NCBI RefSeq assembly: GCF_023145695.1
Contig: NZ_JAJHVV010000003.1
Location: 1-64,000, forward strand
Length of the DNA stretch: 64,000 bases
Direction of reading: 5' to 3'
Origin: Vibrio amylolyticus
GTDB taxonomy: Bacteria; Pseudomonadota; Gammaproteobacteria; Enterobacterales; Vibrionaceae
Within the stretch, counting starts at the first letter, position 1. Each line of letters begins with the position of its first letter. Below the pieces are notes generated by a model. That model was not told the origin of the DNA. It saw only the letters and a program-made list of their open reading frames with translations, and made no database searches. Made by a program: the position numbers and the translations under genes. Below, piece by piece: positions 36,958 to 46,693 of this stretch.

Positions 36958-37578
36958 ATGCTAGAAGTAAAGAAGCTAACTGCCATTCGAGACGAAAGAG
37001 TACTGTTCGAATCGTTATCCTTTCAGGTAAAAGAAGGCGAGCTAGTTCAAGTTGAAGGGCGTAATGGAACCGGTAAAACGACACTGTTACGTATTATTAC
37101 TGGTCTTGGCGATCGCGATGAGGGTGATATCTTCTGGAATGAAGAAAATATCGAATCTAACCGTGATGCATTCCATCAAGATCTTTTATTTTTGGGTCAT
37201 CAAACTGGGATTAAGCGAGAGCTCACAGCTTTTGAGAACCTTCATTTCTATCAATCTATCCACGCACCTGAGCATCGAGATAAAGACACGCTTTTTCAAG
37301 CACTCACTAAAGTTGGTTTAGCGGGTCGTGAAGATGTACCTGTTGCACAACTTTCGGCTGGCCAGCAACGTCGCGTTGCGTTAGCGCGTTTGTGGTTAAG
37401 CAAGCAAAAGTTATGGATTTTAGATGAGCCGTTAACGGCAATCGATAAACAAGGTGTAAAGGTTCTCGAGTCTCTATTTTTGCAGCATGCTGAGAATGGC
37501 GGAATCGTCATGTTAACGACCCATCAGGATATGTTCACCGACAATCCCAAGCTAAGAAAAATTAAACTAGGGAATTAA
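36958..37578 (+). CDS. ccmA: Cytochrome c maturation ABC ATPase CcmA
   Basis: CcmA is the ATPase of the CcmABCD complex, which releases haem-bound CcmE. The 206-residue protein has Walker [10 protein letters not shown], signature LSAGQQRR and Walker [13 protein letters not shown]. It begins the ccm operon and ends 2 bases before ccmB. The 155-base region in front must hold the promoter; no clear operator was seen in it. Confidence 0.96.
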   Translation: MLEVKKLTAIRDERVLFESLSFQVKEGELVQVEGRNGTGKTTLLRIITGLGDRDEGDIFWNEENIESNRDAFHQDLLFLGHQTGIKRELTAFENLHFYQSIHAPEHRDKDTLFQALTKVGLAGREDVPVAQLSAGQQRRVALARLWLSKQKLWILDEPLTAIDKQGVKVLESLFLQHAENGGIVMLTTHQDMFTDNPKLRKIKLGN

Positions 37579-37580
37579 CG

Positions 37581-38249
37581 ATGATTTCAACCATGAACAT
37601 CATTGTTCGACGAGAGCTTTTGATCGCTTTTCGCCGACAAGCCGACATTTTTAATCCGCTGTGGTTTTTCATCATCGTGATTACTCTGTTTCCGCTCAGC
37701 ATTGGCCCCGAGCCAAACTTACTTGCTCGTATAGCTGCGGGTATTGTTTGGGTTGCGGCTTTACTCTCTGCGCTTTTATCTCTAGAGCGGTTGTTTCGCG
37801 ACGATTTCCAAGATGGTGCTTTAGAGCAGATGATGCTTATGCCAATCCCATTGCCTATCGTTGTAATGTCAAAGGTGTTTGCTCACTGGGTATTAACGGG
37901 TCTACCGTTAATTCTCATTAGCCCGCTGTTGTCGATCTTATTATCCCTCGATTTTAATACTTGGAAGGCGGTGGTATTAACATTGCTTGTAGGAACGCCA
38001 ACGTTGAGTTTTATTGGTGCAATCGGCGTCGCATTGACCGTTGGGTTACAAAAGGGAGGGGTATTATTGAGTTTGTTAATTTTGCCGCTGTATATCCCAA
38101 TTTTGATATTCGCAACTTCAGCGATAGATGCCGCCTCATTAGGGGTAGCATATAATGGTCAGCTAGCAATACTAGGTGCAATGTTGGCCGGCTCAATGAC
38201 CTTAACACCACTGGCAATCAGTGCAGCACTAAGAGTCAGTGTTCATTAA
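37581..38249 (+). CDS. ccmB: Haem exporter permease CcmB
   Basis: CcmB is a membrane subunit of the CcmABCD complex. The 222-residue protein has about six helices and the family motif RRELLIAFRRQADIFNPLWFF at its start and ERLFRDDFQDGALEQ after the second helix. An AGGGAA ribosome-binding site precedes the ATG at 37581. A second ATG four codons later is possible. Confidence 0.95.
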   Translation: MISTMNIIVRRELLIAFRRQADIFNPLWFFIIVITLFPLSIGPEPNLLARIAAGIVWVAALLSALLSLERLFRDDFQDGALEQMMLMPIPLPIVVMSKVFAHWVLTGLPLILISPLLSILLSLDFNTWKAVVLTLLVGTPTLSFIGAIGVALTVGLQKGGVLLSLLILPLYIPILIFATSAIDAASLGVAYNGQLAILGAMLAGSMTLTPLAISAALRVSVH

Positions 38250-38317
38250 CAGTTTATTTTTATAATTCTAGAACGGGCATTAAGTTCGTCTAAACGAAGT
38301 TAGAGTGAGAAATTACA

Positions 38318-39070
38318 ATGTGGAAATGGCTTCATCCTTATGCAAAGCCTGAAACTTCTTATCAGCTATGTGGTAAGTTGCTACCTTGGTTCGCCGTATT
38401 GGCGCTGTTGTGTCTTTCTTTGGGAACGGTTTGGGGGCTTGCTTTTGCTCCGTCCGATTACCAACAAGGTAACAGCTTTAGAATCATATACATTCATGTT
38501 CCTTCTGCTATATGGTCGATGGGCGCTTACATGTCGATGGCGATTGCTGCATTTATCGGTTTAGTTTGGCAGGTTCGTTTATCGAGTATGGCTGCGGCAG
38601 CAATGGCGCCGATAGGTGCTGTCTTTACTTTTATTGCTCTTCTAACTGGCGCCGTTTGGGGTAAGCCTATGTGGGGAACTTGGTGGGTTTGGGATGCTCG
38701 ATTAACGTCTGAACTTATTCTTCTATTTCTCTATTTAGGCGTTATTGCTCTATATCACGCCTTTGATGATCAAAAAACCGCTGCCAAAGCGGCAGGTATT
38801 CTAGCGATTGTTGGTGTAGTTAATCTTCCAATTATTCACTTCTCTGTAGAGTGGTGGAATACACTGCACCAAGGTGCAACCATTACAAAATTTGAACAGC
38901 CTTCTATCTCTAATGATATGTTATGGCCGTTACTACTTAATATCTTTGGCTTTGCTTTCTTCTTTGGTTGGGTCACTATGATTCGTTTCAGAAATGAAAT
39001 TATCAGTAAAGAGAGTCACAGGCCTTGGATTGTTCAACTAGCTAGTAAAGAAACTCAGGGTGGGAATTAA
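38318..39070 (+). CDS. ccmC: Haem transporter CcmC
   Basis: CcmC presents haem to CcmE in the periplasm. The 250-residue protein has six predicted helices and the haem-handling WWD-type motif WGTWWVWDARLTSELILLFLY, with periplasmic His residues (YIHVPSAIW and VEWWNTLHQGAT) on either side as axial ligands. ccmD follows after 2 bases. Confidence 0.96.
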   Translation: MWKWLHPYAKPETSYQLCGKLLPWFAVLALLCLSLGTVWGLAFAPSDYQQGNSFRIIYIHVPSAIWSMGAYMSMAIAAFIGLVWQVRLSSMAAAAMAPIGAVFTFIALLTGAVWGKPMWGTWWVWDARLTSELILLFLYLGVIALYHAFDDQKTAAKAAGILAIVGVVNLPIIHFSVEWWNTLHQGATITKFEQPSISNDMLWPLLLNIFGFAFFFGWVTMIRFRNEIISKESHRPWIVQLASKETQGGN

Positions 39071-39072
39071 TT

Positions 39073-39279
39073 ATGTATTTTGAATCACTGAGTGACCTGT
39101 TTCATATGGGCGGTTATGCTGTCTATGTTTGGAGTGCCTTTGGCATTACTTTTTTATCATTGTTAATTATTTTAGTCACAAGCATCCGACGCGGAAAGAG
39201 CCTACTTAAAGAGGTTCAAGCCAAAGTCGACCGTCAAGCTCGAATTGATGCAGCGAAGGATCTGGAGAACACTTTATGA
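39073..39279 (+). CDS. ccmD: Haem exporter protein CcmD
   Basis: CcmD is a small single-helix protein needed to release holo-CcmE from the CcmABC complex. The 68-residue sequence has [23 protein letters not shown] at the N-terminus, one membrane helix at about 18-40, and a charged cytoplasmic tail. It overlaps ccmE by four bases (ATGA). Confidence 0.93.
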   Translation: MYFESLSDLFHMGGYAVYVWSAFGITFLSLLIILVTSIRRGKSLLKEVQAKVDRQARIDAAKDLENTL

Positions 39280-39761
39280 CCCCAAGACGTAAAAAGAGGC
39301 TCGGTATTGTTCTTGCGATATTTTTTGGTATCGCTACTACCGTAGGTCTAATGTTGTATGCATTGAATCAAAACATGGATCTCTTTTATACCCCAACCGA
39401 AATTGTAAATGGTAAACCAGATGGTACGAAACCTGAAGTAGGCCAGAGATTGAGAATTGGTGGAATGGTAGTACCTGGATCCGTTTCAAGAGACTCTCAG
39501 TCTCTTCGTGTTAGCTTTGATCTAAATGATGTTGGCCCTAAAGTAACGGTTGTATACGATGGCATCCTTCCTGACCTGTTTCGTGAAGGGCAGGGGATTG
39601 TTGCTCAAGGTGTACTTTTAGATGCAACGACTATCGAAGCGTTTGAGGTTCTAGCTAAGCACGACGAAGATTACGTGCCTACAGAAATCGCAGAAGCAAT
39701 GAAGAAAACGCATGAACCATTGCAATATACGAAAGAACAAAAACAAGGAAGCAACCAATGA
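39276..39761 (+). CDS. ccmE: Periplasmic haem chaperone CcmE
   Basis: CcmE binds haem covalently and passes it to CcmF. The 161-residue protein has an N-terminal membrane anchor (about residues 9-29) and an OB-fold domain. The haem-attachment His is H129 in [10 protein letters not shown], with Y133 behind it, matching H130/Y134 of E. coli. It overlaps ccmD and ccmF by four bases each. Confidence 0.96.
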   Translation: MTPRRKKRLGIVLAIFFGIATTVGLMLYALNQNMDLFYTPTEIVNGKPDGTKPEVGQRLRIGGMVVPGSVSRDSQSLRVSFDLNDVGPKVTVVYDGILPDLFREGQGIVAQGVLLDATTIEAFEVLAKHDEDYVPTEIAEAMKKTHEPLQYTKEQKQGSNQ

Positions 39762-41725
39762 TTGTTGAGATAGGTCATTTTGCCCTCATAATCTCTCTTG
39801 GTTTGGCAGTGCTTGCAAGCATAGTTCCGCTGATTGGCGTGTCTAAAAATAATAGCATGCTGATCAACACAGCGAGGCCATTGTCTTGGGGTGTGTTCTT
39901 ACTCATTTTGATCTCTTTTATCGTTCTGTTGTGGGCATTTTATGTCAACGATTTTACGGTTAACTATGTTGCAACTAACTCCAATAGCCAACTACCATGG
40001 TATTACCGATTAACTGCAGTATGGGGAGCACATGAAGGCTCTTTGTTGTTATGGGCATTGATTCAAGCTGGTTGGGCCGTTGCTGTTGCACAATTTAGCC
40101 GAGGAATGCCGCAAGAGTCTGTTGCACGTGTGTTAGCGGTAATGGGCATGATTACTGTCGGATTCTTGCTGTTTATTATCGTTACTTCCAACCCGTTCTT
40201 ACGAACGTTGCCATTTTTCCCTGTTGATGGTCGCGATCTAAACCCATTGCTACAAGATCCGGGTTTGATTATTCACCCGCCTATGCTTTACATGGGTTAC
40301 GTGGGTTTCTCAGTAGCATTCTCATTTGCCATTGCTTCACTGATGACAGGTCGTTTAGATACGGCATGGGCTCGTTGGTCTCGTCCATGGACAACCGCAG
40401 CATGGTTATTCCTAACACTAGGCATCGCGCTAGGCTCATGGTGGGCTTACTATGAACTTGGCTGGGGTGGTTGGTGGTTCTGGGATCCAGTAGAAAATGC
40501 TTCTTTCATGCCTTGGTTAGCGGGTACCGCATTGATGCACTCATTAGCGGTGACAGAGAAACGCGGCACCTTTAAAGCGTGGACTGTATTACTGGCGATT
40601 TCAGCATTCTCATTAAGTTTATTAGGCACGTTCCTAGTACGTTCTGGCATTTTGGTATCCGTTCATGCGTTTGCATCAGATCCAGCCCGAGGCATGTTCA
40701 TTTTAGGATTCCTAATCTGTGTTATCGGTGGCTCATTACTGCTGTTTGCTCTGAAAGGTTCGAAAGTTCGAGTTCGTGGTAACTTCGAATTAGTATCGCG
40801 TGAAAATGCGCTACTAGGTAACAATGTACTATTAATGGCAGCACTGGCTGTTGTATTGGTAGGTACGTTGCTACCGCTTGTACACAAACAATTAGGCCTT
40901 GGTTCAGTATCAATCGGCGCACCATTCTTTGATATGTTGTTTGCTTGGCTGATGATCCCGTTCTCTTTCTTATTGGGTATCGGCCCACTGATTCGTTGGA
41001 AGCGTGATCACCTGTCTAAGCTCATTAAGCCTATGATGATTTCTGGTGCGGCGTCACTTGCGCTGGCTGGCCTATCCATTTTTGCTTTTGCTGAGCACTA
41101 CAGTGGGATGGCATACATGGGTTGGGTGATGGCGTACTGGATCATTACCATGCACGGCTTTGAGTTGTATGAACGAGCGACACACCGTCACAGCTTTGCC
41201 ACGGGTATTAGAAAGCTCCCACGCAGTCACTGGGCAATGATTTGTGGTCATATTGGTCTTGCAATCACTGTCATTGGTATTGCAATGGTTCAAAACTACA
41301 GCATTGAACGAGATGTTCGTTTAGCGCCTGGCGAGCACTATCAAATTAAAGGGTACGACTTCTACTTCGAAGGTTTACGCGATAAAGATGGCCCGAACTA
41401 CGATGGTTATATTGCAGATTTCGTGATCACCAGAGACGGTGAGTACGTGAATACTCTGCATGCAGAAAAGCGCTTTTACCGTACTGCACGATCAATGATG
41501 ACAGAAGCCGCTATCGATGCGTCTGTGACTCGCGATCTTTATATTGCGATGGGTGAGCAGCTTGACGATAACGTATCGTGGGCGGTTCGTATTTACCACA
41601 AGCCGTTCATTCGCTGGATTTGGGCAGGTTCACTCCTAATGTCTCTTGGTGGTGCCATAGCGATAAGTGATAAGCGATACCGTTTTCGTAAAACCGACAA
41701 AAAAGATCGCGAGCAGGAGGCATAA
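39758..41725 (+). CDS. ccmF: Haem lyase CcmF
   Basis: CcmF joins haem to apocytochrome c together with CcmH and CcmI. The 655-residue protein is polytopic and carries the WWD motif [18 protein letters not shown], the upstream [14 protein letters not shown] motif and [19 protein letters not shown]. Length is normal. It overlaps ccmE by four bases and directly abuts ccmG. Confidence 0.97.
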   Translation: MIVEIGHFALIISLGLAVLASIVPLIGVSKNNSMLINTARPLSWGVFLLILISFIVLLWAFYVNDFTVNYVATNSNSQLPWYYRLTAVWGAHEGSLLLWALIQAGWAVAVAQFSRGMPQESVARVLAVMGMITVGFLLFIIVTSNPFLRTLPFFPVDGRDLNPLLQDPGLIIHPPMLYMGYVGFSVAFSFAIASLMTGRLDTAWARWSRPWTTAAWLFLTLGIALGSWWAYYELGWGGWWFWDPVENASFMPWLAGTALMHSLAVTEKRGTFKAWTVLLAISAFSLSLLGTFLVRSGILVSVHAFASDPARGMFILGFLICVIGGSLLLFALKGSKVRVRGNFELVSRENALLGNNVLLMAALAVVLVGTLLPLVHKQLGLGSVSIGAPFFDMLFAWLMIPFSFLLGIGPLIRWKRDHLSKLIKPMMISGAASLALAGLSIFAFAEHYSGMAYMGWVMAYWIITMHGFELYERATHRHSFATGIRKLPRSHWAMICGHIGLAITVIGIAMVQNYSIERDVRLAPGEHYQIKGYDFYFEGLRDKDGPNYDGYIADFVITRDGEYVNTLHAEKRFYRTARSMMTEAAIDASVTRDLYIAMGEQLDDNVSWAVRIYHKPFIRWIWAGSLLMSLGGAIAISDKRYRFRKTDKKDREQEA

Positions 41726-42280
41726 ATGAGCAAGAAAATAGTCTTTATCCCTTTCATCGCGTTCATGATTCTAGCTGGGGTCTTTGCGACTCAGCTAGTA
41801 CGAAACTCGCAAGGGGATGATCCGACAAAACTTGAGTCTGTTCTGATTGGTAGAGAGGTACCTGAGTTTCGATTAGAGGACTTAGCCCAACCAGGAAAAC
41901 TGTATAGTCAGGATATCTTTAAAGGTGAGCCGCTATTATTGAACGTTTGGGCAACGTGGTGCCCAACGTGTTATGCCGAGCATCAGTACTTAAATGAACT
42001 TGCTTCACAAGGCGTTAAAATTATCGGTTTAAACTATAAAGATGAGCGTGATAAAGCCGTAGGTTGGTTAACGAATCTTGGAAACCCATACCTTATTAGT
42101 TTATTCGATGGTAATGGCATGCTTGGTCTCGACCTTGGTGTCTATGGTGCTCCAGAAACGTTCTTGATTGGTGCAGATGGCGTAGTACGTTACCGTCATG
42201 TTGGTGACGTTAATGCAAGAAATTGGGCTGATAAACTTGGTCCAATGTACGCTGAGTTACTTGAGGAGGCGAAACAATGA
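41726..42280 (+). CDS. ccmG: Thiol-disulfide reductase CcmG (DsbE)
   Basis: CcmG keeps apocytochrome c cysteines reduced before haem is attached. The 184-residue protein has an N-terminal membrane anchor (about 4-24) and a thioredoxin fold with active site WCPTC (C79, C82) and the cis-proline loop VYGAPETFLI. It overlaps ccmH by four bases. Confidence 0.96.
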   Translation: MSKKIVFIPFIAFMILAGVFATQLVRNSQGDDPTKLESVLIGREVPEFRLEDLAQPGKLYSQDIFKGEPLLLNVWATWCPTCYAEHQYLNELASQGVKIIGLNYKDERDKAVGWLTNLGNPYLISLFDGNGMLGLDLGVYGAPETFLIGADGVVRYRHVGDVNARNWADKLGPMYAELLEEAKQ

Positions 42281-42759
42281 AAAAATTGATGATGTCTTTT
42301 TTTGCTGTATTCGCTATCTCAATGGGAGCATCTGCTGCGATTGACGTATACGAATTTGAAACACTTGAGCAAGAACTGCAATTCAAGGAACTTGGACACA
42401 CCTTGCGCTGCCCAAAATGTCAAAATAACACCATTGGTGATTCTAATGCGGAATTAGCACAAGATTTGCGCCAAAAAGTGTATGAAATGACGAAAGAGGG
42501 TAAATCAAAATCAGAAATTGTTGATTATATGATTGCGCGCTATGGAAATTTCGTTACTTATAAGCCACCACTAACGCTCGCGACTTCAGTCCTTTGGCTA
42601 GGTCCTTTCCTCGTTATCTTTATTGGTTTTGGTTTAATTATTCTTCGTAGCAAAAAATCCAAAGTGGTCGACTCTTCGAGCGATGAACAATGGGATGCTG
42701 ATAAAGAAGCTCGCTTGAAAGCGTTGCTAGATGATAAAAATGATGGGGATAAGCAGTAA
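42277..42759 (+). CDS. ccmH: Cytochrome c maturation protein CcmH (CcmL-type thioredox domain)
   Basis: CcmH takes part in apocytochrome c thiol handling with CcmG and CcmI. The 160-residue protein has a signal peptide (about 1-20), the LRCPKCQNNTI motif with C45 and C48, and a C-terminal membrane helix at about 106-123. It lacks the long TPR part of the E. coli CcmH fusion, which is supplied here by the separate ccmI gene one base downstream. Confidence 0.95.
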   Translation: MKKLMMSFFAVFAISMGASAAIDVYEFETLEQELQFKELGHTLRCPKCQNNTIGDSNAELAQDLRQKVYEMTKEGKSKSEIVDYMIARYGNFVTYKPPLTLATSVLWLGPFLVIFIGFGLIILRSKKSKVVDSSSDEQWDADKEARLKALLDDKNDGDKQ

Positions 42760-44018
42760 TGACATTATTTTGGGTCGCCTCCGTAATATTGATCCTTTTT
42801 GCGTGTGTTTTAATTGTATTACCTGCAATTAAACAACGCGCGAACGAAGATCAATCGCAACGAGATGAATTAAACAAAGCGTTTTATAAAGACCGTTTGT
42901 CTGAGCTTGAAGAAGAAGCGAAGGAAGGTTTGGTCGATGACCAACAAGAGCTGATCTCTGATCTTAAGCAATCGTTACTTGATGACGTCCCTGCTAATGA
43001 AAAACAGAGCAGTGAATCGTCAATCTCTCCAATGCTATTTGTGGTTCCATCAGTCTTACTTGTTGTTATCTTGTCGTACGGAATGTACGCCAAATTTGGT
43101 GCAATGGATAAAGTCATTGAATGGAATGAAACAACCCATTTACTTCCAGAGCTGTCTAAAAAGTTAATGAACCCAGATGGTGTCATGTTAACCGATGACG
43201 AAATGGATGATTTAACGTTAGGCCTTCGTACGCGTTTACACGCGGAACCTAACGATAAAACAGGTTGGTTGTTGCTTGGTCGTATTGCTCTAGCTAATCG
43301 TGATGTCGAAACTGCTATGGGTGCAATGAAACGTGCTTACCGTTTAGATACGAGTGATGAAGATGCGCAATTAGGATTTGCTCAGGCACTCATGATGTCG
43401 CCTGATGAAGCAGATCAAAACCGTGCCCGTTTGCTATTGAATAATCTAGTGCAGCAGGAATATGTTGATTTACGCGTATTTTCGCTACTGGCTTTTGATT
43501 CGTTTGAACGTAACGACTTTGCTAGTGCAGCTCGATACTGGCGTATCATGCAGAAAATGATCGGGCCAGAAGACAGCCGCTATGAAATGTTATCTCGTAG
43601 TATTGAGAGTGCATTAGAAAAAATGGGTGATCCAGTTGGTGGAGTAGCTCAAAATCCTCATAGCACTGGCGATCAACAGCTTCAAGGGAGCTCAGCAGCG
43701 ATCACTATTTCATTGGGAGATAATGTCGATACTAGTCAAGGCAACGCTCTTATCGTTTCAATTCATAGCGCCGATGGCATGCCAATGCCTATCGCTGCGG
43801 CACGTTACCCAGTCGGTTCATTCCCGAGAACCGTCGTTATTGATGACGGTAACAGTATGGTTGAAGGACGTAAGTTCTCTGACCTAGACTCATTTATCGT
43901 ACGTGTTCGAATCGACAGCGATGGTAACGTTTCAACCAAAACGGGCGATTGGTATGGTGAAAGCTCAGTCGCACAAATGGGAGAAGCGGTTAACGTATTG
44001 GTCAATAAGCAGTATTGA
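42759..44018 (+). CDS. ccmI: Cytochrome c maturation protein CcmI
   Basis: CcmI is an apocytochrome c chaperone of the haem ligation complex. The 419-residue protein has two membrane helices (about 3-22 and 90-111) separated by an acidic coiled-coil loop, then TPR repeats at about 145-260 (GWLLLGRIALANRDVETAMGAM) and a C-terminal beta-rich domain. It overlaps ccmH by one base and ends the ccm operon before a terminator. Confidence 0.94.
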   Translation: MTLFWVASVILILFACVLIVLPAIKQRANEDQSQRDELNKAFYKDRLSELEEEAKEGLVDDQQELISDLKQSLLDDVPANEKQSSESSISPMLFVVPSVLLVVILSYGMYAKFGAMDKVIEWNETTHLLPELSKKLMNPDGVMLTDDEMDDLTLGLRTRLHAEPNDKTGWLLLGRIALANRDVETAMGAMKRAYRLDTSDEDAQLGFAQALMMSPDEADQNRARLLLNNLVQQEYVDLRVFSLLAFDSFERNDFASAARYWRIMQKMIGPEDSRYEMLSRSIESALEKMGDPVGGVAQNPHSTGDQQLQGSSAAITISLGDNVDTSQGNALIVSIHSADGMPMPIAAARYPVGSFPRTVVIDDGNSMVEGRKFSDLDSFIVRVRIDSDGNVSTKTGDWYGESSVAQMGEAVNVLVNKQY

Positions 44019-44065
44019 TAGAGTAACAGCTGTTATACTAAAGACAATGCATGGTTAGCGTTGTG

Positions 44066-44095
44066 AAAAAGGTCGATGCATTCATCGGCCTTTTT
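44066..44095 (+). terminator. Terminator closing the ccm operon
   Basis: GGTCGATG/CATCGGCC with loop CATT and one U-G pair (plus strand) is followed by five T. Confidence 0.85.
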
Positions 44096-44265
44096 GCTTT
44101 TTATATAGTTTGAACTTAGCCGCTGATTAACTTACGTGCTTTGTGTTTACTAGCAGCATGTTATAAGATTTTCGTTGTAGGCTTTTTGTATGCGCTATTG
44201 AACGATATAAATAGTTAGGATGTATATAGATAGCGTTAAGGTTGTGCTTTAGGGATGAAAGCGAA

Positions 44266-45030
44266 ATGGATTTAAATCGAGTGCTGATCATTAAACTTGC
44301 ACTGGCCTCTGTTCTTTTAACAGGGTGCGCGTCTGCACCAGAAGATACCACAGTTGAAAACAATCAAGCCAATGATCCCTTTGAAGGCTTCAACCGAGCA
44401 ATGTGGGAAATAAACTACGATTATTTAGACCCTTACTTAGTCCGTCCTGTCTCTTTAGCCTACGTAAACTACATTCCTTCACCAATCCGTTCTGGTGTCG
44501 CTAATTTCCTTTCTAATCTTGATGAGCCGTCTAGCATGGTGAATAACCTTGTGATGGGTAATGGCGGTAAAGCGCTGGATCACTTTAATCGTTTTTGGCT
44601 CAACTCTACGTTTGGCCTGTTAGGCTTGATAGACATTGCTTCTGAAGCGGGTATTACCAATCATGGTGATAAAGCGTTTAGTGATGCCGTTGGTCATTAT
44701 GGTGTTGGGGATGGACCGTATGTAATGGTACCTGCTTATGGTCCGTGGACAGTAAGAGAAGCGACAGATGTCGTTGATGGTTTTTATGCGCCACTCTCTT
44801 ATGTGAGCTTTTGGGCGGGGCTAGGAAAGTGGGCATTAGAAGGCATGGAGTCTCGTGCTCGATTAGTGTCTCAAGAGTCGATGCTGCATAACTCTCCAGA
44901 TCCATACTCGCTGACTCGAGATGTTTATCTACAGCACCAAGACTATCGCGCCGAGATCGAAAGTGACGATTACGATGAAGATGAAGATGAAGAAGACTTC
45001 TTTGATGACTATTTAGATGAAGACTTTTAG
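44266..45030 (+). CDS. mlaA: Outer-membrane phospholipid transport lipoprotein MlaA (VacJ)
   Basis: MlaA removes phospholipids from the outer leaflet of the outer membrane and passes them to MlaC. The preferred ATG at 44266 has AGGGA upstream and gives a lipoprotein signal with lipobox LLTGC, Cys at residue 21. The body is conserved: NDPFEGFNRAMWEINYDYLDPYLVRPVS, FLSNLDEPSSMVNN, LNSTFGLLGLIDIASEAG and GVGDGPYVMVPAYGP. The C-terminus is unusual, with a strongly acidic tail of about 26 residues ending EEDFFDDYLDEDF. A TTG eight codons upstream is unlikely. Confidence 0.94.
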   Translation: MDLNRVLIIKLALASVLLTGCASAPEDTTVENNQANDPFEGFNRAMWEINYDYLDPYLVRPVSLAYVNYIPSPIRSGVANFLSNLDEPSSMVNNLVMGNGGKALDHFNRFWLNSTFGLLGLIDIASEAGITNHGDKAFSDAVGHYGVGDGPYVMVPAYGPWTVREATDVVDGFYAPLSYVSFWAGLGKWALEGMESRARLVSQESMLHNSPDPYSLTRDVYLQHQDYRAEIESDDYDEDEDEEDFFDDYLDEDF

Positions 45031-45122
45031 TCAACGAGAAAAAGAGTAAATTAGGATCGAAAGAAGAAGAGGGAGAAGAAAGAGGTGAACTCCACGGTCC
45101 ACCCCTTAAAGGTTTACGCTGC

Positions 45123-46412
45123 TTAGAACGTGTAGTTTGCCTGTACACCAACTAACCACACACTTCCCGATGTGGTACCAGAAAACGCGCCGCCAATGGC
45201 CTGAGCCGTATCGTCTGATTCATATCCACGTGATTCTTTAATATCAGCATCTTTAGCGAGAATATAAGTAAAGCCGCCGTCAAAGCTAAGTTGTTTACTC
45301 ACTTCATAGCTCGCGCCAACACTTAACCATGTCCGATCGGTCTCTGGAATGGTAATTGTGCGGTTTTTATCATTAACGGCTGACATGTCGTAAGCAATAC
45401 CACTGCGTAGAGCGACTTTTTGGTTCAGCTGATAAGTGGCACCAATTGCGAAACGGTAATTATCTTCCCAGTTCTCTACTTTCACCATGTGCGTGCCATA
45501 GTTTTCTAGGTGAGCTTCCAGTTTTTCAAAGCTGCTCCAGTCTGTCCAGTTTATGCTTGCATGTACGGCCAACTGTTCGTTTAGCTGATGGAAACTCGCA
45601 AGCTCTGCGGTTGCGGGTAACGCTAAGTTCATATAGCCATTATCGCGAGTACCTTGCGGTAACCCAAAGCCTAGGCCTTCTGCGTAACCTTCAAGTTTGA
45701 GTTCCACTTCAGATTTATAGGCGAACCCAATTCGGTGGTCATCGTTGATTTGCCAAGCTGAACCAATTTGCCATCCCCACGCCGTGTCGTCGCCTTCCAT
45801 GTACTTTAAGGTTGTCCCTTGTGGAAGGTTTGGCTCTGACTGTTTTGGAGACGTTGCACCGAAGTGACCTTCACCCATAACGTAGCGAAGACCGCCACCA
45901 ATACTAACGGATTCATTTAGTTGGTAAGCAAGGTTTAAGTTCGCTTCCATACTTTTAACCATCGCTTCGTTACCAAAATGGCTAGCAGCAAAGTCTTTGT
46001 CCAGTTCTGTTTCCATGCCGTAGTTCGTGCCTAGTGCTACACCGAGAAATATTTGCTCATTAAGCTGATGAGAGATATAAAAATTTGGAATCACCGCGTT
46101 ATTGGCAAAATCCTTCGAGTGGGTATCAAGTGCGCCATTGATTTGGCCGCTCACATCAACATTTGGGTCCACATAAATAGCACCTACGGAGATTTGTGTA
46201 CCAGAGAGGTAAGTTAGCATAGCGGGGTTACGCCATTGCGCGCTTGCGTTGTCTGCCATTGCTGCTTCGCCAGCGTAAGCACGGCCTAATCCTGTTGCTG
46301 AGTATTCAGCCAACTGAAAGCCTGCCGCAGAAGCGATTGGAGAGCTAGCCAATAGACCAAGTGTAATTGCAGTAGATAAGCATGTTTTGTGAGTTTTATT
46401 AGTAAAGTTCAT
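45123..46412 (-). CDS. fadL: FadL/OmpP1 family outer-membrane long-chain fatty acid transporter
   Basis: FadL-type beta-barrels carry long-chain fatty acids and other hydrophobic compounds across the outer membrane. The 429-residue precursor has a signal peptide ending SSPIASA, the N-terminal hatch sequence AGFQLAEYSATGLGRAYAGEAAMADNAS typical of the family, alternating barrel strands and a C-terminal Phe (VQANYTF) needed for assembly. A second paralogue lies 281 bases upstream on the same strand. Which one is the main fatty acid porin cannot be told. Confidence 0.9.
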   Translation of the reverse strand: MNFTNKTHKTCLSTAITLGLLASSPIASAAGFQLAEYSATGLGRAYAGEAAMADNASAQWRNPAMLTYLSGTQISVGAIYVDPNVDVSGQINGALDTHSKDFANNAVIPNFYISHQLNEQIFLGVALGTNYGMETELDKDFAASHFGNEAMVKSMEANLNLAYQLNESVSIGGGLRYVMGEGHFGATSPKQSEPNLPQGTTLKYMEGDDTAWGWQIGSAWQINDDHRIGFAYKSEVELKLEGYAEGLGFGLPQGTRDNGYMNLALPATAELASFHQLNEQLAVHASINWTDWSSFEKLEAHLENYGTHMVKVENWEDNYRFAIGATYQLNQKVALRSGIAYDMSAVNDKNRTITIPETDRTWLSVGASYEVSKQLSFDGGFTYILAKDADIKESRGYESDDTAQAIGGAFSGTTSGSVWLVGVQANYTF

Positions 46413-46646
46413 CCGTATGTACGCCCAAATAAATCCATAGTGGAGCTGAATGCTACAATTAGAGTTATTACTTTAAAAATGAAATAGAGTAAAACTAGAG
46501 TATTTAGACTAAAAGTCTTTTTAAGTGTTTAATCTTAGTGAAAAAAACCAGATGTTATGAGCTTGTTTCAAATTTTCAGCGAACGGATGTGCTGTGAAAG
46601 GTATGTTTTTTGTAAGAATGGAAGTGAGGAAATCGAGCAGAATAAC

Positions 46647-46671
46647 AAAAGGGCTGGAAAACCAGCCCTTT
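46647..46671 (-). terminator. Terminator after the upstream fadL paralogue
   Basis: On the minus strand AAAGGGCTGG pairs with CCAGCCCTTT around a TTTT loop and is followed by a T. It lies 23 bases after the stop at 46694 and separates the two fadL genes into different transcripts. Confidence 0.8.
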
Positions 46672-46693
46672 AAAACAGTCTAAATATTGAAGT

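Noticed and set aside
44678..45151. Open frame of 157 codons on the minus strand overlapping mlaA and the end of fadL
   Set aside because: The product is rich in Arg, His, Ser and Leu, as expected from reading conserved genes in the wrong frame. No ribosome-binding site or family match is seen.
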